Notes under the pieces: generated by a model
Database searches by the model: none
What the model saw: the letters and a program-made list of their open reading frames with translations, nothing else
Told to the model about the DNA's origin: nothing
Origin: Cupriavidus sp. WKF15
Lineage (GTDB): Bacteria; Pseudomonadota; Gammaproteobacteria; Burkholderiales; Burkholderiaceae
Length of the DNA: 64,000 nucleotides
NCBI RefSeq assembly: GCF_029278605.1
Contig: NZ_CP119573.1
Location: 248,001-312,000, forward strand
Direction of reading: 5' to 3'
Part shown: positions 17,489-26,279 of the stretch, piece by piece
How the letters are laid out: each line of letters begins with the position of its first letter
How positions within the stretch are numbered: the first letter of the stretch is position 1
Position numbers and translations under genes: made by a program

Positions 17489-18084
17489 CGCGGGCCGCGG
17501 CAATTGCCGCACTGTGCATCGCTTCACTTTCCGGATGCACCTTGTTCACGCCGGTAGACATCGACACAAAAAAATACGCCGTGAGCACCATCCCGGATGA
17601 CCTTCCCGCCGAGCGGACGCATCCCGCGACGCTATTGGTGCTCGCTCCGGAGGCCGCACCGGCCTATGCCACGTCCCGCATGGCCTATACCACCCGGAAG
17701 TATCAGATCGCCTACTTCAGCCAGAACGAATGGGTAGACACACCTGCGCAGATGATGCAGCCGTTGATCATGGAAACACTTCGGCGCACCCACTACTTCA
17801 GCGCGGTCCTGTCTCCTCCCCATTCGGGTCGGCATACCTTCGTGCTTCACACAGAGATCGTCGAACTGGATCAGGATTTCACATCGGATCCCGCGGTGCT
17901 GCGGCTCACGGCGCGCTTCGATCTCCGGCAGGAGGCGACCAACCGGCTCATCACGGCAAAAGAGCTTTCGGTGCAGGTGCCACTCGCCGAACGAACGCCC
18001 TACGCGGGAGTCGTGGCGGCGAATGAGGCGATGGGAAGACTGTTGCGGGAGCTTTCCAGACTCGTGATCGAGAATGCGCACTGA
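17485..18084 (+). CDS. PqiC/ABC-auxiliary lipoprotein
   Basis: A 199-residue lipoprotein with lipobox SLSGC (Cys18). It carries the ABC-type transport auxiliary domain pattern: TLLVLAPEAAPAYATSRMAYTTRKYQIAYFSQNEWVDTPAQMMQPLIMETLRRTHYFSAVL and a C-terminal GVVAANEAMGRLLRELSRLV. Such PqiC-type proteins sit in the outer membrane and partner with MCE proteins in lipid transport. It is coupled to the MCE gene by an ATGA overlap. No ATPase or permease is nearby. Confidence 0.85.
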   Translation: MTRAAAIAALCIASLSGCTLFTPVDIDTKKYAVSTIPDDLPAERTHPATLLVLAPEAAPAYATSRMAYTTRKYQIAYFSQNEWVDTPAQMMQPLIMETLRRTHYFSAVLSPPHSGRHTFVLHTEIVELDQDFTSDPAVLRLTARFDLRQEATNRLITAKELSVQVPLAERTPYAGVVAANEAMGRLLRELSRLVIENAH

Positions 18085-18085
18085 C

Positions 18086-18101
18086 AACCGGGACCCCGGT
18101 T
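18086..18101. terminator. Short GC hairpin between convergent genes
   Basis: AACCGGG-AC-CCCGGTT forms a compact inverted repeat in the 17-nt gap between the convergent PqiC-type and cytochrome b561-type genes. There is no T tract, so terminator activity is uncertain. Confidence 0.3.
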
Positions 18102-18653
18102 CTAAGGGAGCATTCTGCGCAGGGTGTCATCCTTGAACACGATATGGTGCCGCAGGGCGGCACCCATATGGACGGCTAGCAAGAGAACGAGCGCGTATCC
18201 CAGCCATTTGTGGAGTTCGATGAACAGGCCGAACAGATGGTCGTTGCGGTGAATGAAATCGGGCAGTGTAAAAAGCCCAAAGAACGAAACCGGGATGCCG
18301 GCGGCCGACGACATCAGCCAGCCTGTCATCGGCATGGCGAACATCAGGCCATAGAAGCAAAGATGGACAAAGCGGGCGGCTACCATTTGCCATTCGGGCA
18401 GATGCTCGACGAGCTTCGGGAGCACCTGGGTGACACGCCAGCCCAGGCGCAATGCGAAGATGACGAAGGCCAGCAGTCCGAACTCCTTGTGATAGAGAAT
18501 CAGCGTGATCTTCTTCGTGTCGAAGCCCGCATCCGGAAGTGCGGCCATGTAAAACCCCAGGGCCGCAAGCCCGATCATCAGAAGGGCCATTGACCAGTGA
18601 AGCACGATGGCGACAAGACCATAGCGGTCTTCGGTGTTAGCGATCGGGGCCAT
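18102..18653 (-). CDS. Cytochrome b561-family protein
   Basis: A 183-residue four-helix membrane cytochrome. The start reads MAPIANTEDRYGLVAIVLHWSMALLM, a typical opening of bacterial b561 proteins with a heme-ligand His in LHW. Further His residues occur in LYHKEFGLL, FVHLCFYGLMFAMPMTGWLMS, and LHKWLGYALVLLLAVHMGAALRHH. It transfers electrons between the quinone pool and an acceptor such as superoxide or a periplasmic partner. An ATG at 18662 would add three residues; neither start has a strong Shine-Dalgarno. It is convergent with the MCE/PqiC genes. Confidence 0.88.
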   Translation of the reverse strand: MAPIANTEDRYGLVAIVLHWSMALLMIGLAALGFYMAALPDAGFDTKKITLILYHKEFGLLAFVIFALRLGWRVTQVLPKLVEHLPEWQMVAARFVHLCFYGLMFAMPMTGWLMSSAAGIPVSFFGLFTLPDFIHRNDHLFGLFIELHKWLGYALVLLLAVHMGAALRHHIVFKDDTLRRMLP

Positions 18654-18780
18654 TGCTCGCATTCCACTCACCAATAGCATCGCCAGCTCTGACGAGTCTT
18701 GCCGTGCCGGCCAGCTCAACCGGATGATCGCACGTCGCAGGACGGTCGGCCAGATCGCGTCCTGTCAGGCGAACGCCGCG

Positions 18781-20121
18781 CTAAACCAGCCCAAGATCCG
18801 CCGTCCCTCCCCCGGGAAACACCTGCGCCAACCGCGCATCGTCCAGGCCGTACAGCCGGCGGAATATCCCACCCAGCATGGCGCGGTACTCATTGAGCAC
18901 CGGGTAGTCGCGATTCTGGTTGAGCGTGCCCGGCTCAACGGCCACCTGTTCGCCGGCGATGCGGCCGCCGCGCACGGCGCCGCCGGCGACCCAGTAGACC
19001 GTACCGTGGCCGTGGTCGGTGCCACGCGACCCGTTCTCGCGAAACGTGCGGCCGAATTCCGACACCACCACCACGGTGGTCTTGCCCCACGTCGGCCCCA
19101 TCTCCTGTGCAAACCCGGCAAGCCCGCGTCCGAGATTGTCGAGCAGGTTCGCCAGCTGGCCCTGCGCGGCCCCCTGACCGGAGTGCGTATCCCAGCCACC
19201 GACGTCGACGAAGCCGAGGTTGAACTTGTCGCGCATCAGCCCCGCCATGCGGCGCGCCTCGACCTCGAAGCCACGCGCGCTCAGGGAACGGCGGTTGGCC
19301 GCCTGCATGTCCTGCATGCGCGCGGCCGCGCTGTCCATCGCGCCCGCCACGACGGCGCGGGCCTGCATCGCCTGCGCCTGCTCGGCTACGGTCTGGCGCA
19401 GTTCGAATCCTTCGTCGATCAGCGACTCGAAGCGCGTGCCGCGGTACATCTGCGCGAGCGCGTGTGTCTGCCGCGCGTCGAACGGCGTACGGCCCGTCCC
19501 CTTGAGCGAGACATTGGGCACGTCCTGGCTGCCGGACAGCACCAGGGGCAAGCCATCGGTGAAGGCCACCGGCGCCGCGCGCCCGCCCATCGACTGCGCC
19601 AGCCGGTTCAGGAAGCCACTGCCGCGCAGCGACGCCCGCTGTGACGCCGCTTCATGGCGGTCATCGCCGGTGCCCGACGCGCCGGATTCGATGCTGTCCT
19701 GGGTCTCGAAGTGGCTGCGCGACATGTCGTGGGTGCCGGCAAACGGCACAAAGGCGAGCTGCTGCTGGTTCCACAGTGGCAGCACGGTGTCGGCCAGGGC
19801 CGGGTGCAGCGCCCAGTCGCCGATGCCGCGGCGGCCACTATCGGCCGCAAAGGCCGGCGCCAGCGCGATGGCCGCCGCGGGATCGCGTTCGGCACCAGCG
19901 GGCACCGGCCGCCGGATGGCGATATTGGGCCGCGAGGCGTAGTAGAAATCGCTGCCGGCGGGCACCAGCACGCTGGCGGCGTCATAGGCGCCGCGCAGGA
20001 ACACCAGCAGGAAGCGCGCGTCCGCCTGCGCCGGCAGCGCATAGACGCGCGACACCACCGCGGGCAAGGCCAGCGCCAGGCCGGCACTGCCCATTGTCTT
20101 GAGCCATTCCCGACGTTTCAT
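18781..20121 (-). CDS. DUF1501 protein with Tat-type signal
   Basis: A 446-residue exported protein. The N-terminus MKRREWLKTMGSAGLALALPAV has a twin-arginine motif. The DUF1501 domain belongs to the alkaline-phosphatase/sulfatase-like fold, with LLVFLRGAYDAASVLVP, GVDVGGWDTH-like NLGFVDVGGWDTHSGQG, and VVVVSEFGRTFRENGSRGTDHGHGTVYWVAGG, in which Asp/His metal ligands are expected. Function in general is unknown. GAGGA precedes the ATG. It lies 37 nt downstream of the DUF1800 gene; the pair is widely conserved and inferred to act together in the periplasm. Confidence 0.9.
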   Translation of the reverse strand: MKRREWLKTMGSAGLALALPAVVSRVYALPAQADARFLLVFLRGAYDAASVLVPAGSDFYYASRPNIAIRRPVPAGAERDPAAAIALAPAFAADSGRRGIGDWALHPALADTVLPLWNQQQLAFVPFAGTHDMSRSHFETQDSIESGASGTGDDRHEAASQRASLRGSGFLNRLAQSMGGRAAPVAFTDGLPLVLSGSQDVPNVSLKGTGRTPFDARQTHALAQMYRGTRFESLIDEGFELRQTVAEQAQAMQARAVVAGAMDSAAARMQDMQAANRRSLSARGFEVEARRMAGLMRDKFNLGFVDVGGWDTHSGQGAAQGQLANLLDNLGRGLAGFAQEMGPTWGKTTVVVVSEFGRTFRENGSRGTDHGHGTVYWVAGGAVRGGRIAGEQVAVEPGTLNQNRDYPVLNEYRAMLGGIFRRLYGLDDARLAQVFPGGGTADLGLV

Positions 20122-20158
20122 CTCGAAGTCCTCGCGTCGTGTGCGTCGCCCCGATGGA

Positions 20159-21748
20159 TCAGCGTTGCATCCATTCGGGCGAGCTGAGCAGCAGCGTGTT
20201 CCATTCGGCCTGTGTTTCCGCCTGCGCAAGCGACGCGCGCGTCTGCGGACCCAATGTCGCCTCGATGGTGTCGTAGTAGGCCTTGCCGGCAACCACGGGA
20301 AAGCGCGCGGGCCCCGGCGGGATATTGGCATCGCCCGCAAACAGCCCCGCCGGGCCCGAGCCGATGGCGCGCGCGATCTCGAAGCGCTTGACCATCTGCC
20401 CGGAACTCGCCCAGGCGCTTTCCGCCGCCGGGTAGCCGTCCGGCGTGACATGCCCGTAGAGCGGCTCGCCAAGCTGGTTCAGCCAGTTCATGACCGGCCG
20501 CAGGTTGCTGACGGTGCGGCCGTCGTAGGCCAGCCGCATCGACGCCATCACGAAGGCCATCGGGTCCCGGAACTTGCGGCCTGGCGCGTCCAGCACGCGG
20601 TCGAGCTCGGGCGACAGGAACATCGTCGTCAGCACCGCGGCAATGTCGCCATCGGTACGCCTGAAGGTGGCGGCCATGCGATCGACCAGCGAGGCCGGCG
20701 GGTTGTCCGCCACGAAATAGGCGGCAAGCTTCGCGCTGATGAAGCGGGCCGTGGCCGGCTCGCGCGTCAGGATCGCGACGGCGCGCGCGGCCTCGTCAAA
20801 CCCGGCCGGCTCGATGCGCTGGCCGAGCAGCGTCTTGGCTCCAAAGTCGTGCCGGTTCGGGTTGAATTCGAACAGCCCGTCGCCGCGGTACAGCCCCGCG
20901 CGCGCCGGAGCGAGCCGCGGCGGCTCGCCGCGCGCGTTGATGCCGAAGCCCGTCAGCACGCGCGCCAGCTCCTGCACGTCCTGCTGGGTGTAGCGCGAGC
21001 CGCTGGGCCCGCCCGACACGCCCAGCGTATGCAGCTCCATCAGCTCGCGTGCGTAGTTTTCGTTGACGCGGTTGACACTGCTCTGCGTGTTGTCCAGGTA
21101 CTCCAGCATGGCCGGCGCGGTCACGGTGGCCAGCACCAGGTCGCTGAACCTGCCAAGCGCGCGCGGCCGGATGGTACGTTCTTCATAGTCGGGCAAAGAC
21201 CAGCGCACCTGCCCCTTGGCACCATAGACGCTGAAGTGGTTCATCCAGAACCAGGTCATCTGTTCGCGCAGCTGGGCCGGCGAATACAGCGCGCGCAGCA
21301 GGTGCCGGCGGCTGGTGTCGGCGATCGCCTCGCGCCCCTGCCGGTTGAGCGCTTCGCGGGCCTGCTGCCTGGCCATCTCGTCGGACAGGTCGGCGATGCG
21401 CTGGCGTTCCTCGCGCGCCGCGCGCGTACGCTCGGCAGCGGTGCCCTGCAGGTTTGGCAGCGCGGCAACGGCGGTGGCCACCGCGGGCGGGTCGGCGGCC
21501 GGCATGCGCAGTTGCTCTTCGAGGTAGCGCTTGCGGCCCAGCTCGCGCAGCCGGGCGATGCTGGCCTGGTCGGCACCAAAGCTCACGGTATTAAGCCAAT
21601 GGAGGTCCGCCGCGCCGAGCGGGCCCGACGTGGCCGCAGGCTGCTGCGCGCAGGACACCAGCGCCAGCATGCCGGCCGCGGCCAGCAGCGTGGCCAGCAC
21701 GCCGCGGATGCCGGCTCTGGCAGGAATCGTCTGCCGCCCAGGGATCAT
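20159..21748 (-). CDS. DUF1800 lipoprotein
   Basis: A 529-residue exported protein with a likely lipobox (LALVSC, Cys33). The DUF1800 domain is recognisable from LLRALYSPAQLREQMTWFWMNHFSV, NYARELMELHTLGV, YTQQDVQELARVLTGFGI, FEFNPNRHDFGAKTLLG and FISAKLAAYFVADNPPASLVDRMA. The domain has no settled biochemical function. It is the first gene of a two-gene operon with the Tat-exported DUF1501 protein. Confidence 0.9.
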   Translation of the reverse strand: MIPGRQTIPARAGIRGVLATLLAAAGMLALVSCAQQPAATSGPLGAADLHWLNTVSFGADQASIARLRELGRKRYLEEQLRMPAADPPAVATAVAALPNLQGTAAERTRAAREERQRIADLSDEMARQQAREALNRQGREAIADTSRRHLLRALYSPAQLREQMTWFWMNHFSVYGAKGQVRWSLPDYEERTIRPRALGRFSDLVLATVTAPAMLEYLDNTQSSVNRVNENYARELMELHTLGVSGGPSGSRYTQQDVQELARVLTGFGINARGEPPRLAPARAGLYRGDGLFEFNPNRHDFGAKTLLGQRIEPAGFDEAARAVAILTREPATARFISAKLAAYFVADNPPASLVDRMAATFRRTDGDIAAVLTTMFLSPELDRVLDAPGRKFRDPMAFVMASMRLAYDGRTVSNLRPVMNWLNQLGEPLYGHVTPDGYPAAESAWASSGQMVKRFEIARAIGSGPAGLFAGDANIPPGPARFPVVAGKAYYDTIEATLGPQTRASLAQAETQAEWNTLLLSSPEWMQR

Positions 21749-22031
21749 GCCTGGCTCCTTGTCTTGCGATGCAGGGACATGGCCATCTTACGTGGCGGGC
21801 GGGATGCCGGTTGACAGCAGCGCACCTGCGGCATGGTTACGAAAACTTTCACGCGGCCTGTCCGCGCGGCATATCATGCGCCGCCTGAAGCACACGGATG
21901 GCCAGGCCGATTGCCGGAATCGCCAAGACTTCCGCCACCTCGTCGCGTTACTTTCCGGGCATGCCGGCACCGCGGACCTTGTGCCGCCCGGCTCCGTCGA
22001 CCCGATACCGGCCTCCGGGCCGCCTGCCCCT

Positions 22032-22943
22032 ATGTCTCACCCCCAAGCTTCCAGCGGCTGGCTGCCCGGCCTTGCCTTTGTCCTGATCTGGTCCACCGGC
22101 TTTATCGTCGGCAAGGCCATCGTGCCGCTCGCCGACACCAGCCTGTTCCTGCTGGCGCGCTTTGCGCTGGCTGCGCTGATGTTCTGCATCGCCGCGCTGG
22201 CAGCGCGCGCCGCCTGGCCGGCGTGGCGCGAGGTGCCGCGCCACCTGCTGCCCGGGGCGCTGATGCAGGGCCTGTACCTGTGTAGCGCCTTCGGCGCGGT
22301 GGCGCACGGCCTGCCGCCCGCCGTGATGGCGCTGCTGGGCGCGTTGCAGCCACTGCTGACGGCACTGCTTGCCATTCCCCTGCTGCACGAGCTACCTTCC
22401 AGACGCACCTGGCAAGGCCTGGCGACCGGCGCTGCCGGCGTGGCGCTGGTGGTGGTGCCGGTCATGCAGGCCGGCGCCGGCCAGTCCCAGTCCGTATCAC
22501 CCTGGGTCCTGCTGGCCGGGGCGCTGGCCATTGTCTCGATCACCATGGGAACCCTGCTGCAGAAAATGTCGATTGCCGCCTCGGACCTGCGCACCAGCGC
22601 TGCGTGGCAGAACGCCGGCGCCATGCTGGTGGCCGGCGTGGCCGTGTGGCTATCGCCCACGCCGCACTGGCAGCCGGAGCCGGTCCTGTGGATGGCGCTC
22701 GGCTGGGCGGCGCTGGGGATATCGGGCGCCGGCAGCTGGCTGCTGCTCGGCATCGTGCGGCGCGGGCAGGCGGCCAGCGCCGCGGCGCTGATGTTCCTGG
22801 CACCGCCGCTGGCGGCGGTGCAGGCATGGCTGCTGTTCGGCGACCGCCTGGGTCCGCTGCAGTGGCTGGGCATGGCCGTCGCCGGCGCGGGGGTCTGGCT
22901 GTGCCAGACGCGGGAAAGGCCGAGGCATGCCCCAGCCCGCTGA
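22032..22943 (+). CDS. EamA/DMT-superfamily transporter
   Basis: A 303-residue inner-membrane protein with about ten hydrophobic helices arranged as two EamA repeats: the first begins GLAFVLIWSTGFIVGKAIVPLADTSLFLLARFALAAL and the second SPWVLLAGALAIVSITMGTLLQKM. Drug/metabolite exporters of this type commonly export amino acids or metabolites; the substrate is not inferable. The last 17 nt overlap the AraC gene that follows in another frame, so the two are probably co-transcribed. Confidence 0.88.
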   Translation: MSHPQASSGWLPGLAFVLIWSTGFIVGKAIVPLADTSLFLLARFALAALMFCIAALAARAAWPAWREVPRHLLPGALMQGLYLCSAFGAVAHGLPPAVMALLGALQPLLTALLAIPLLHELPSRRTWQGLATGAAGVALVVVPVMQAGAGQSQSVSPWVLLAGALAIVSITMGTLLQKMSIAASDLRTSAAWQNAGAMLVAGVAVWLSPTPHWQPEPVLWMALGWAALGISGAGSWLLLGIVRRGQAASAAALMFLAPPLAAVQAWLLFGDRLGPLQWLGMAVAGAGVWLCQTRERPRHAPAR

Positions 22944-23745
22944 GCCGGCGCACGCTGGCCCCGTCCGCACCGCGAGTCCGCTGGTGGAGCCGCGCCGCTA
23001 CCACCCGTGGCCCGCGGGGCACGCGCACGACCATCACCAGCTGCTGTTTGGGCTGGATGGCGCCACCGAACTGGAGATCGACGGACATCTGTATCGGGTC
23101 GACCGCCACAACGGGCTGATCGTGCCGGCCGGCAGCCATCACGAATTCCTTGGGCTGGCGGGCAACCTGCAGGTGGTCGCGGATTTTCCCGGCGCATCGG
23201 TCGCACTGCCGGCGCGGCTGATGGAGCGGCCGCGCGCATTTGCGCTGGACGGCGCGCTTGGCACGCGCGTCCAGGCACTGGCGACCTGGCGCCCGGGTGG
23301 TGCCCGGGCAACGCATCGGAACTGGACGATCGCGGCCACGCTGGCCGGCGACCTTGCGGACGCCCTTGGCACGGCGAACGGACAAGGGGCCGCGAGCGCG
23401 TTCCCGGTCATGGCTATCGATGCCTACCTGCGTGCCAACCTGTCGTCGGCCTTGCATGCGGACCATCTGGCCGCGCGCTTCGGCTGGAGCGTACGCCGCT
23501 TCCACACGCTGTTCGCCGAAGCCTTCGGCGACACGCCCCACCGCTATCAGACGCGCTTGCGGCTGGACCGTGCGGTGCAACTGCTGGCTTGCAGCGGGCT
23601 GCCGCTGGCAGAGGTGGCGCTGGCTTCGGGCTATCCCGACCAGACCACCTTCACGCGCAGCTTCACGCGCCGCTTCGGCCAGCCGCCGGGGGCATGGCGC
23701 GCATCGGCGGGCAGCTTCAGTCCTCCGACGCCAGGGCGCGGTTGA
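22927..23745 (+). CDS. AraC-family transcriptional regulator
   Basis: A 272-residue regulator. The N-terminal part is a cupin-like sensor (HAHDHHQLLFGLDGATELEIDGHLYRVDRHNGLIVPAGSHHEF). The C-terminal part has two AraC helix-turn-helix motifs: LHADHLAARFGWSVRRFHTLFAEAFGDTPHRYQ and LPLAEVALASGYPDQTTFTRSFTRRFGQPPGAWR. It overlaps the upstream EamA gene by 17 nt and the convergent MFS gene by 29 nt. The likely target is the transporter it is coupled to, by analogy with similar exporter/AraC pairs. Confidence 0.9.
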   Translation: MPQPAEPAHAGPVRTASPLVEPRRYHPWPAGHAHDHHQLLFGLDGATELEIDGHLYRVDRHNGLIVPAGSHHEFLGLAGNLQVVADFPGASVALPARLMERPRAFALDGALGTRVQALATWRPGGARATHRNWTIAATLAGDLADALGTANGQGAASAFPVMAIDAYLRANLSSALHADHLAARFGWSVRRFHTLFAEAFGDTPHRYQTRLRLDRAVQLLACSGLPLAEVALASGYPDQTTFTRSFTRRFGQPPGAWRASAGSFSPPTPGRG

Positions 23746-25033
23746 TGCGCAGCGCGAGCAGCGTGCAGACCGCCCCGGACAACAGGTAGGCACTGACCGC
23801 AACCAGCCCGAACTTGACCGACAGCCCCAGCGCCACCAGCGGCGCGAAGGCCGCGCCGAACAGCCACGCGAAATCCGTGGTCAGCGCGGCGCCGGTATAG
23901 CGGTAGCGGCGTTCGAAGTTGGACGTGAGCGCGCCCGCCGCCTGGCCGTAGGACAGACCGAGCAGGCCGAAACCGATCAGGATGAACAGGTCCTGCGCCA
24001 CCGGCCCTCCGCCCATCAGCAGCGGCGCGAACAGTGCGAACACGCCGATCAGCGCCGCCATGGTCCCAAGCGTCGTGCGGCGCCCGATACGGTCGGCGAT
24101 GCGGCCCGAGGCAATGGTGCCGACGATGCCGATGAACGCGCCGGCCACCTGCACGCTCAGCACGTCGGTGATCGGCTGCGTCTGGTGCAGCTCCACCCAG
24201 GACAGCGGGAATACCGTGACCAGGTGGAACAGCGCAAAGCTGGCCAGCGCGGCGAAAGCGCCAAGGAAGATGTTGTAGTCCTGCTTGCTGATGAGCTCCA
24301 CGGTGCTGATCGGCTCAAGCTCGTCCTCGTCCATCAGCTGGGTGTACTCGTGCGTCACCACCAGCCGCAGCCGCGCGAACAGTGCCACCACGTTGATGGC
24401 GAAAGCGACGTAGAACGGATAGCGCCAGCCCCACTCCAGGAATTCGCCGCGGTCCAGGCTCAGGTTCAGGAACAGGAACAGCGAGCCGGCGACGATGAAG
24501 CCCGTGGGCGCGCCGAGCTGCCCCATCATCGCGTACCAGCCGCGCCGCTCGGGCGGCGCATTCAGCGCGAGCAGCGACGGCAGTCCGTCCCACGAACCGC
24601 CGAAGGCGATGCCCTGCAGCGAACGGAACACGGCCAGCAGCACGATCGCGGTATGGCCCAGCGTGGCATAGCCGGGCAGGAAGGCAATGCCCACCGTGGC
24701 CGTGCCCAGCAGGAACAGCGCCGCCGTCAGCTTGATGCCGCGCCCCCACCGGCGCTGGATGCGCATGAACAGCGCCGTGCCGAACGGCCGCGCGACAAAG
24801 GCCAGCGCAAACACCGAGAACGCATAGAGCAGGCCTTCGAGCCGGTCCGCGAACGGGAAGTACACCGTCGGGAAGACCAGCACCGACGCGATGCCATAGA
24901 CGAAGAAATCGAAGTACTCGGACGCCCTGCCGATCACGACGCCGGTCGCGATCTCCGCCGGCGCGACATGCGCGGCCCCTGGCGCGGGAGGTGCAGAAGG
25001 AGACGCACGATGCTGATGGGTCAGGCTGGCCAT
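23717..25033 (-). CDS. MFS transporter (metabolite:H+ symporter type)
   Basis: A 438-residue, 12-helix major facilitator protein. Typical segments are GVVIGRASEYFDFFVYGIASVLVFP, FVARPFGTALFMRIQRRWGRG (the loop 2-3 basic motif), FRSLQGIAFGGSWDGLPSLL, and GTIASGRIADRIGRRTTLG. This is closest to the MHS-type subgroup (shikimate/proline/citrate carriers), but the substrate is unassigned. GGAGG lies 7 nt before the ATG. Its 3' end overlaps the AraC gene convergently by 29 nt, which is unusual. Confidence 0.9.
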   Translation of the reverse strand: MASLTHQHRASPSAPPAPGAAHVAPAEIATGVVIGRASEYFDFFVYGIASVLVFPTVYFPFADRLEGLLYAFSVFALAFVARPFGTALFMRIQRRWGRGIKLTAALFLLGTATVGIAFLPGYATLGHTAIVLLAVFRSLQGIAFGGSWDGLPSLLALNAPPERRGWYAMMGQLGAPTGFIVAGSLFLFLNLSLDRGEFLEWGWRYPFYVAFAINVVALFARLRLVVTHEYTQLMDEDELEPISTVELISKQDYNIFLGAFAALASFALFHLVTVFPLSWVELHQTQPITDVLSVQVAGAFIGIVGTIASGRIADRIGRRTTLGTMAALIGVFALFAPLLMGGGPVAQDLFILIGFGLLGLSYGQAAGALTSNFERRYRYTGAALTTDFAWLFGAAFAPLVALGLSVKFGLVAVSAYLLSGAVCTLLALRINRALASED

Positions 25034-25138
25034 CCGTATACCTCCATGGGAGTAACGGGGCTAGTGAGGAATTTGCTCCCTGGCGATTAGCCCCTGAGCG
25101 CCTAAACTGCCATAGTTGCTCAGAACAGTCTAAGTCAC

Positions 25139-25154
25139 GTACGCTTCAGCGTAC
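25139..25154. repeat. Perfect inverted repeat upstream of cyoA
   Basis: GTACGC-TTCA-GCGTAC forms a 6-bp stem with a tetraloop, 27 nt before the cyoA start codon. It could be a small RNA hairpin in the cyo leader or an operator. No factor can be named. Confidence 0.4.
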
Positions 25155-25180
25155 AGGATGGCAACAGAGGACCCAAGCCT

Positions 25181-26218
25181 ATGCGATCCGACCGTTCGAC
25201 TCAGGCACTACCGCGCGCACCGCGCTGGATCCTGCTGGCTCCGGCAGCGGCCGCCCTGTGTGGATGCAGCATGGTGCTGATGTCGCCGAACGGCGACCTC
25301 GCGCTCCAGCAGCGCAACCTGATCCTCATCTCGACCGGGCTCATGCTGCTGATCATCGTGCCCGTGATCGTGCTGACGCTGCTGTTCGCCTGGCGCTACC
25401 GGGCCTCGAACACCGAAGCGCCATACAACCCCGACTGGGACCACTCCACGGTGCTGGAGCTGCTGATCTGGTCGGCGCCGCTGCTGATCATCATCGCGCT
25501 GGGCGCGGTGACCTGGGTCAGCACCCACAAGCTCGACCCGTACCGGCCGCTGCAGCGCCTCGATGCGCAGCGGCCGCTGCCAGCCGATGTGCAACCGCTA
25601 ACGGTCGAGGTGGTTGCACTCGACTGGAAGTGGCTCTTCCTTTACCCCGAGCAGGGCATTGCCAGCGTCAACGAAGTCGCCGCGCCGGTGGACCGGCCCA
25701 TCCGCTTCCGCATCACGGCCTCCAGCGTGATGAACTCCTTCTTCATTCCGTCGCTGGCCGGCCAGGTCTATGCGATGCCAGGCATGGAAACCAAGCTGCA
25801 TGCGGTGATGAACCAGCCCGGCGACTATGAAGGTTTCTCCGCCAACTACAGCGGCGCGGGTTTCTCGCACATGCGTTTCCGCTTCCACGGCCTGAGCCAC
25901 GACGACTTCGACCGCTGGGTCCAGCGCGTAAAGAACAGCGGCACGCCGCTTTCGCGCGACGGCTACCTGCAACTGGAACAGCCCAGCGAGCGCGATCCCG
26001 TGCGCCACTACGCCAGTGTCGCGCCCGACCTGTTCGATGCCATCCTGAACCGCTGCGTGCGCGCCGGACAGGTGTGCACGAAGGACATGATGGCCATGGA
26101 CGCACGCCGCCAGCAGGGCGGCGCGCTGGGCGCCGTCTGCACGGCCAGCAATACGCCGAAGGCGCCGTTCGACCCGGCCGCCCCGTACAGCGAGCGCAGC
26201 GCGGTGGCGCTGCGGTAG
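25181..26218 (+). CDS. cyoA: Cytochrome bo ubiquinol oxidase subunit II
   Basis: A 345-residue lipoprotein subunit (lipobox near LCGC, Cys29) with two membrane helices ([25 protein letters not shown] and [25 protein letters not shown]). The periplasmic cupredoxin-like domain contains [19 protein letters not shown] and [25 protein letters not shown]. The CuA ligands of cytochrome-c oxidases are absent, consistent with a quinol oxidase. It is the first gene of cyoABCD. The C-terminal tail (to residue 345) is somewhat longer than in E. coli CyoA, with a pair of cysteines ([10 protein letters not shown]). Confidence 0.95.
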   Translation: MRSDRSTQALPRAPRWILLAPAAAALCGCSMVLMSPNGDLALQQRNLILISTGLMLLIIVPVIVLTLLFAWRYRASNTEAPYNPDWDHSTVLELLIWSAPLLIIIALGAVTWVSTHKLDPYRPLQRLDAQRPLPADVQPLTVEVVALDWKWLFLYPEQGIASVNEVAAPVDRPIRFRITASSVMNSFFIPSLAGQVYAMPGMETKLHAVMNQPGDYEGFSANYSGAGFSHMRFRFHGLSHDDFDRWVQRVKNSGTPLSRDGYLQLEQPSERDPVRHYASVAPDLFDAILNRCVRAGQVCTKDMMAMDARRQQGGALGAVCTASNTPKAPFDPAAPYSERSAVALR

Positions 26219-26279
26219 CACAGCCGGGACGCAAGCGCCCCGAAAGACCTTCACCTTCACCCTGGCCCTGGAGGACAAC

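Noticed and set aside
20099..21814. A 571-codon plus-strand open frame opposite the DUF1800 gene
   Set aside because: Antisense shadow of a well-recognised gene; composition is typical of the complementary frame.
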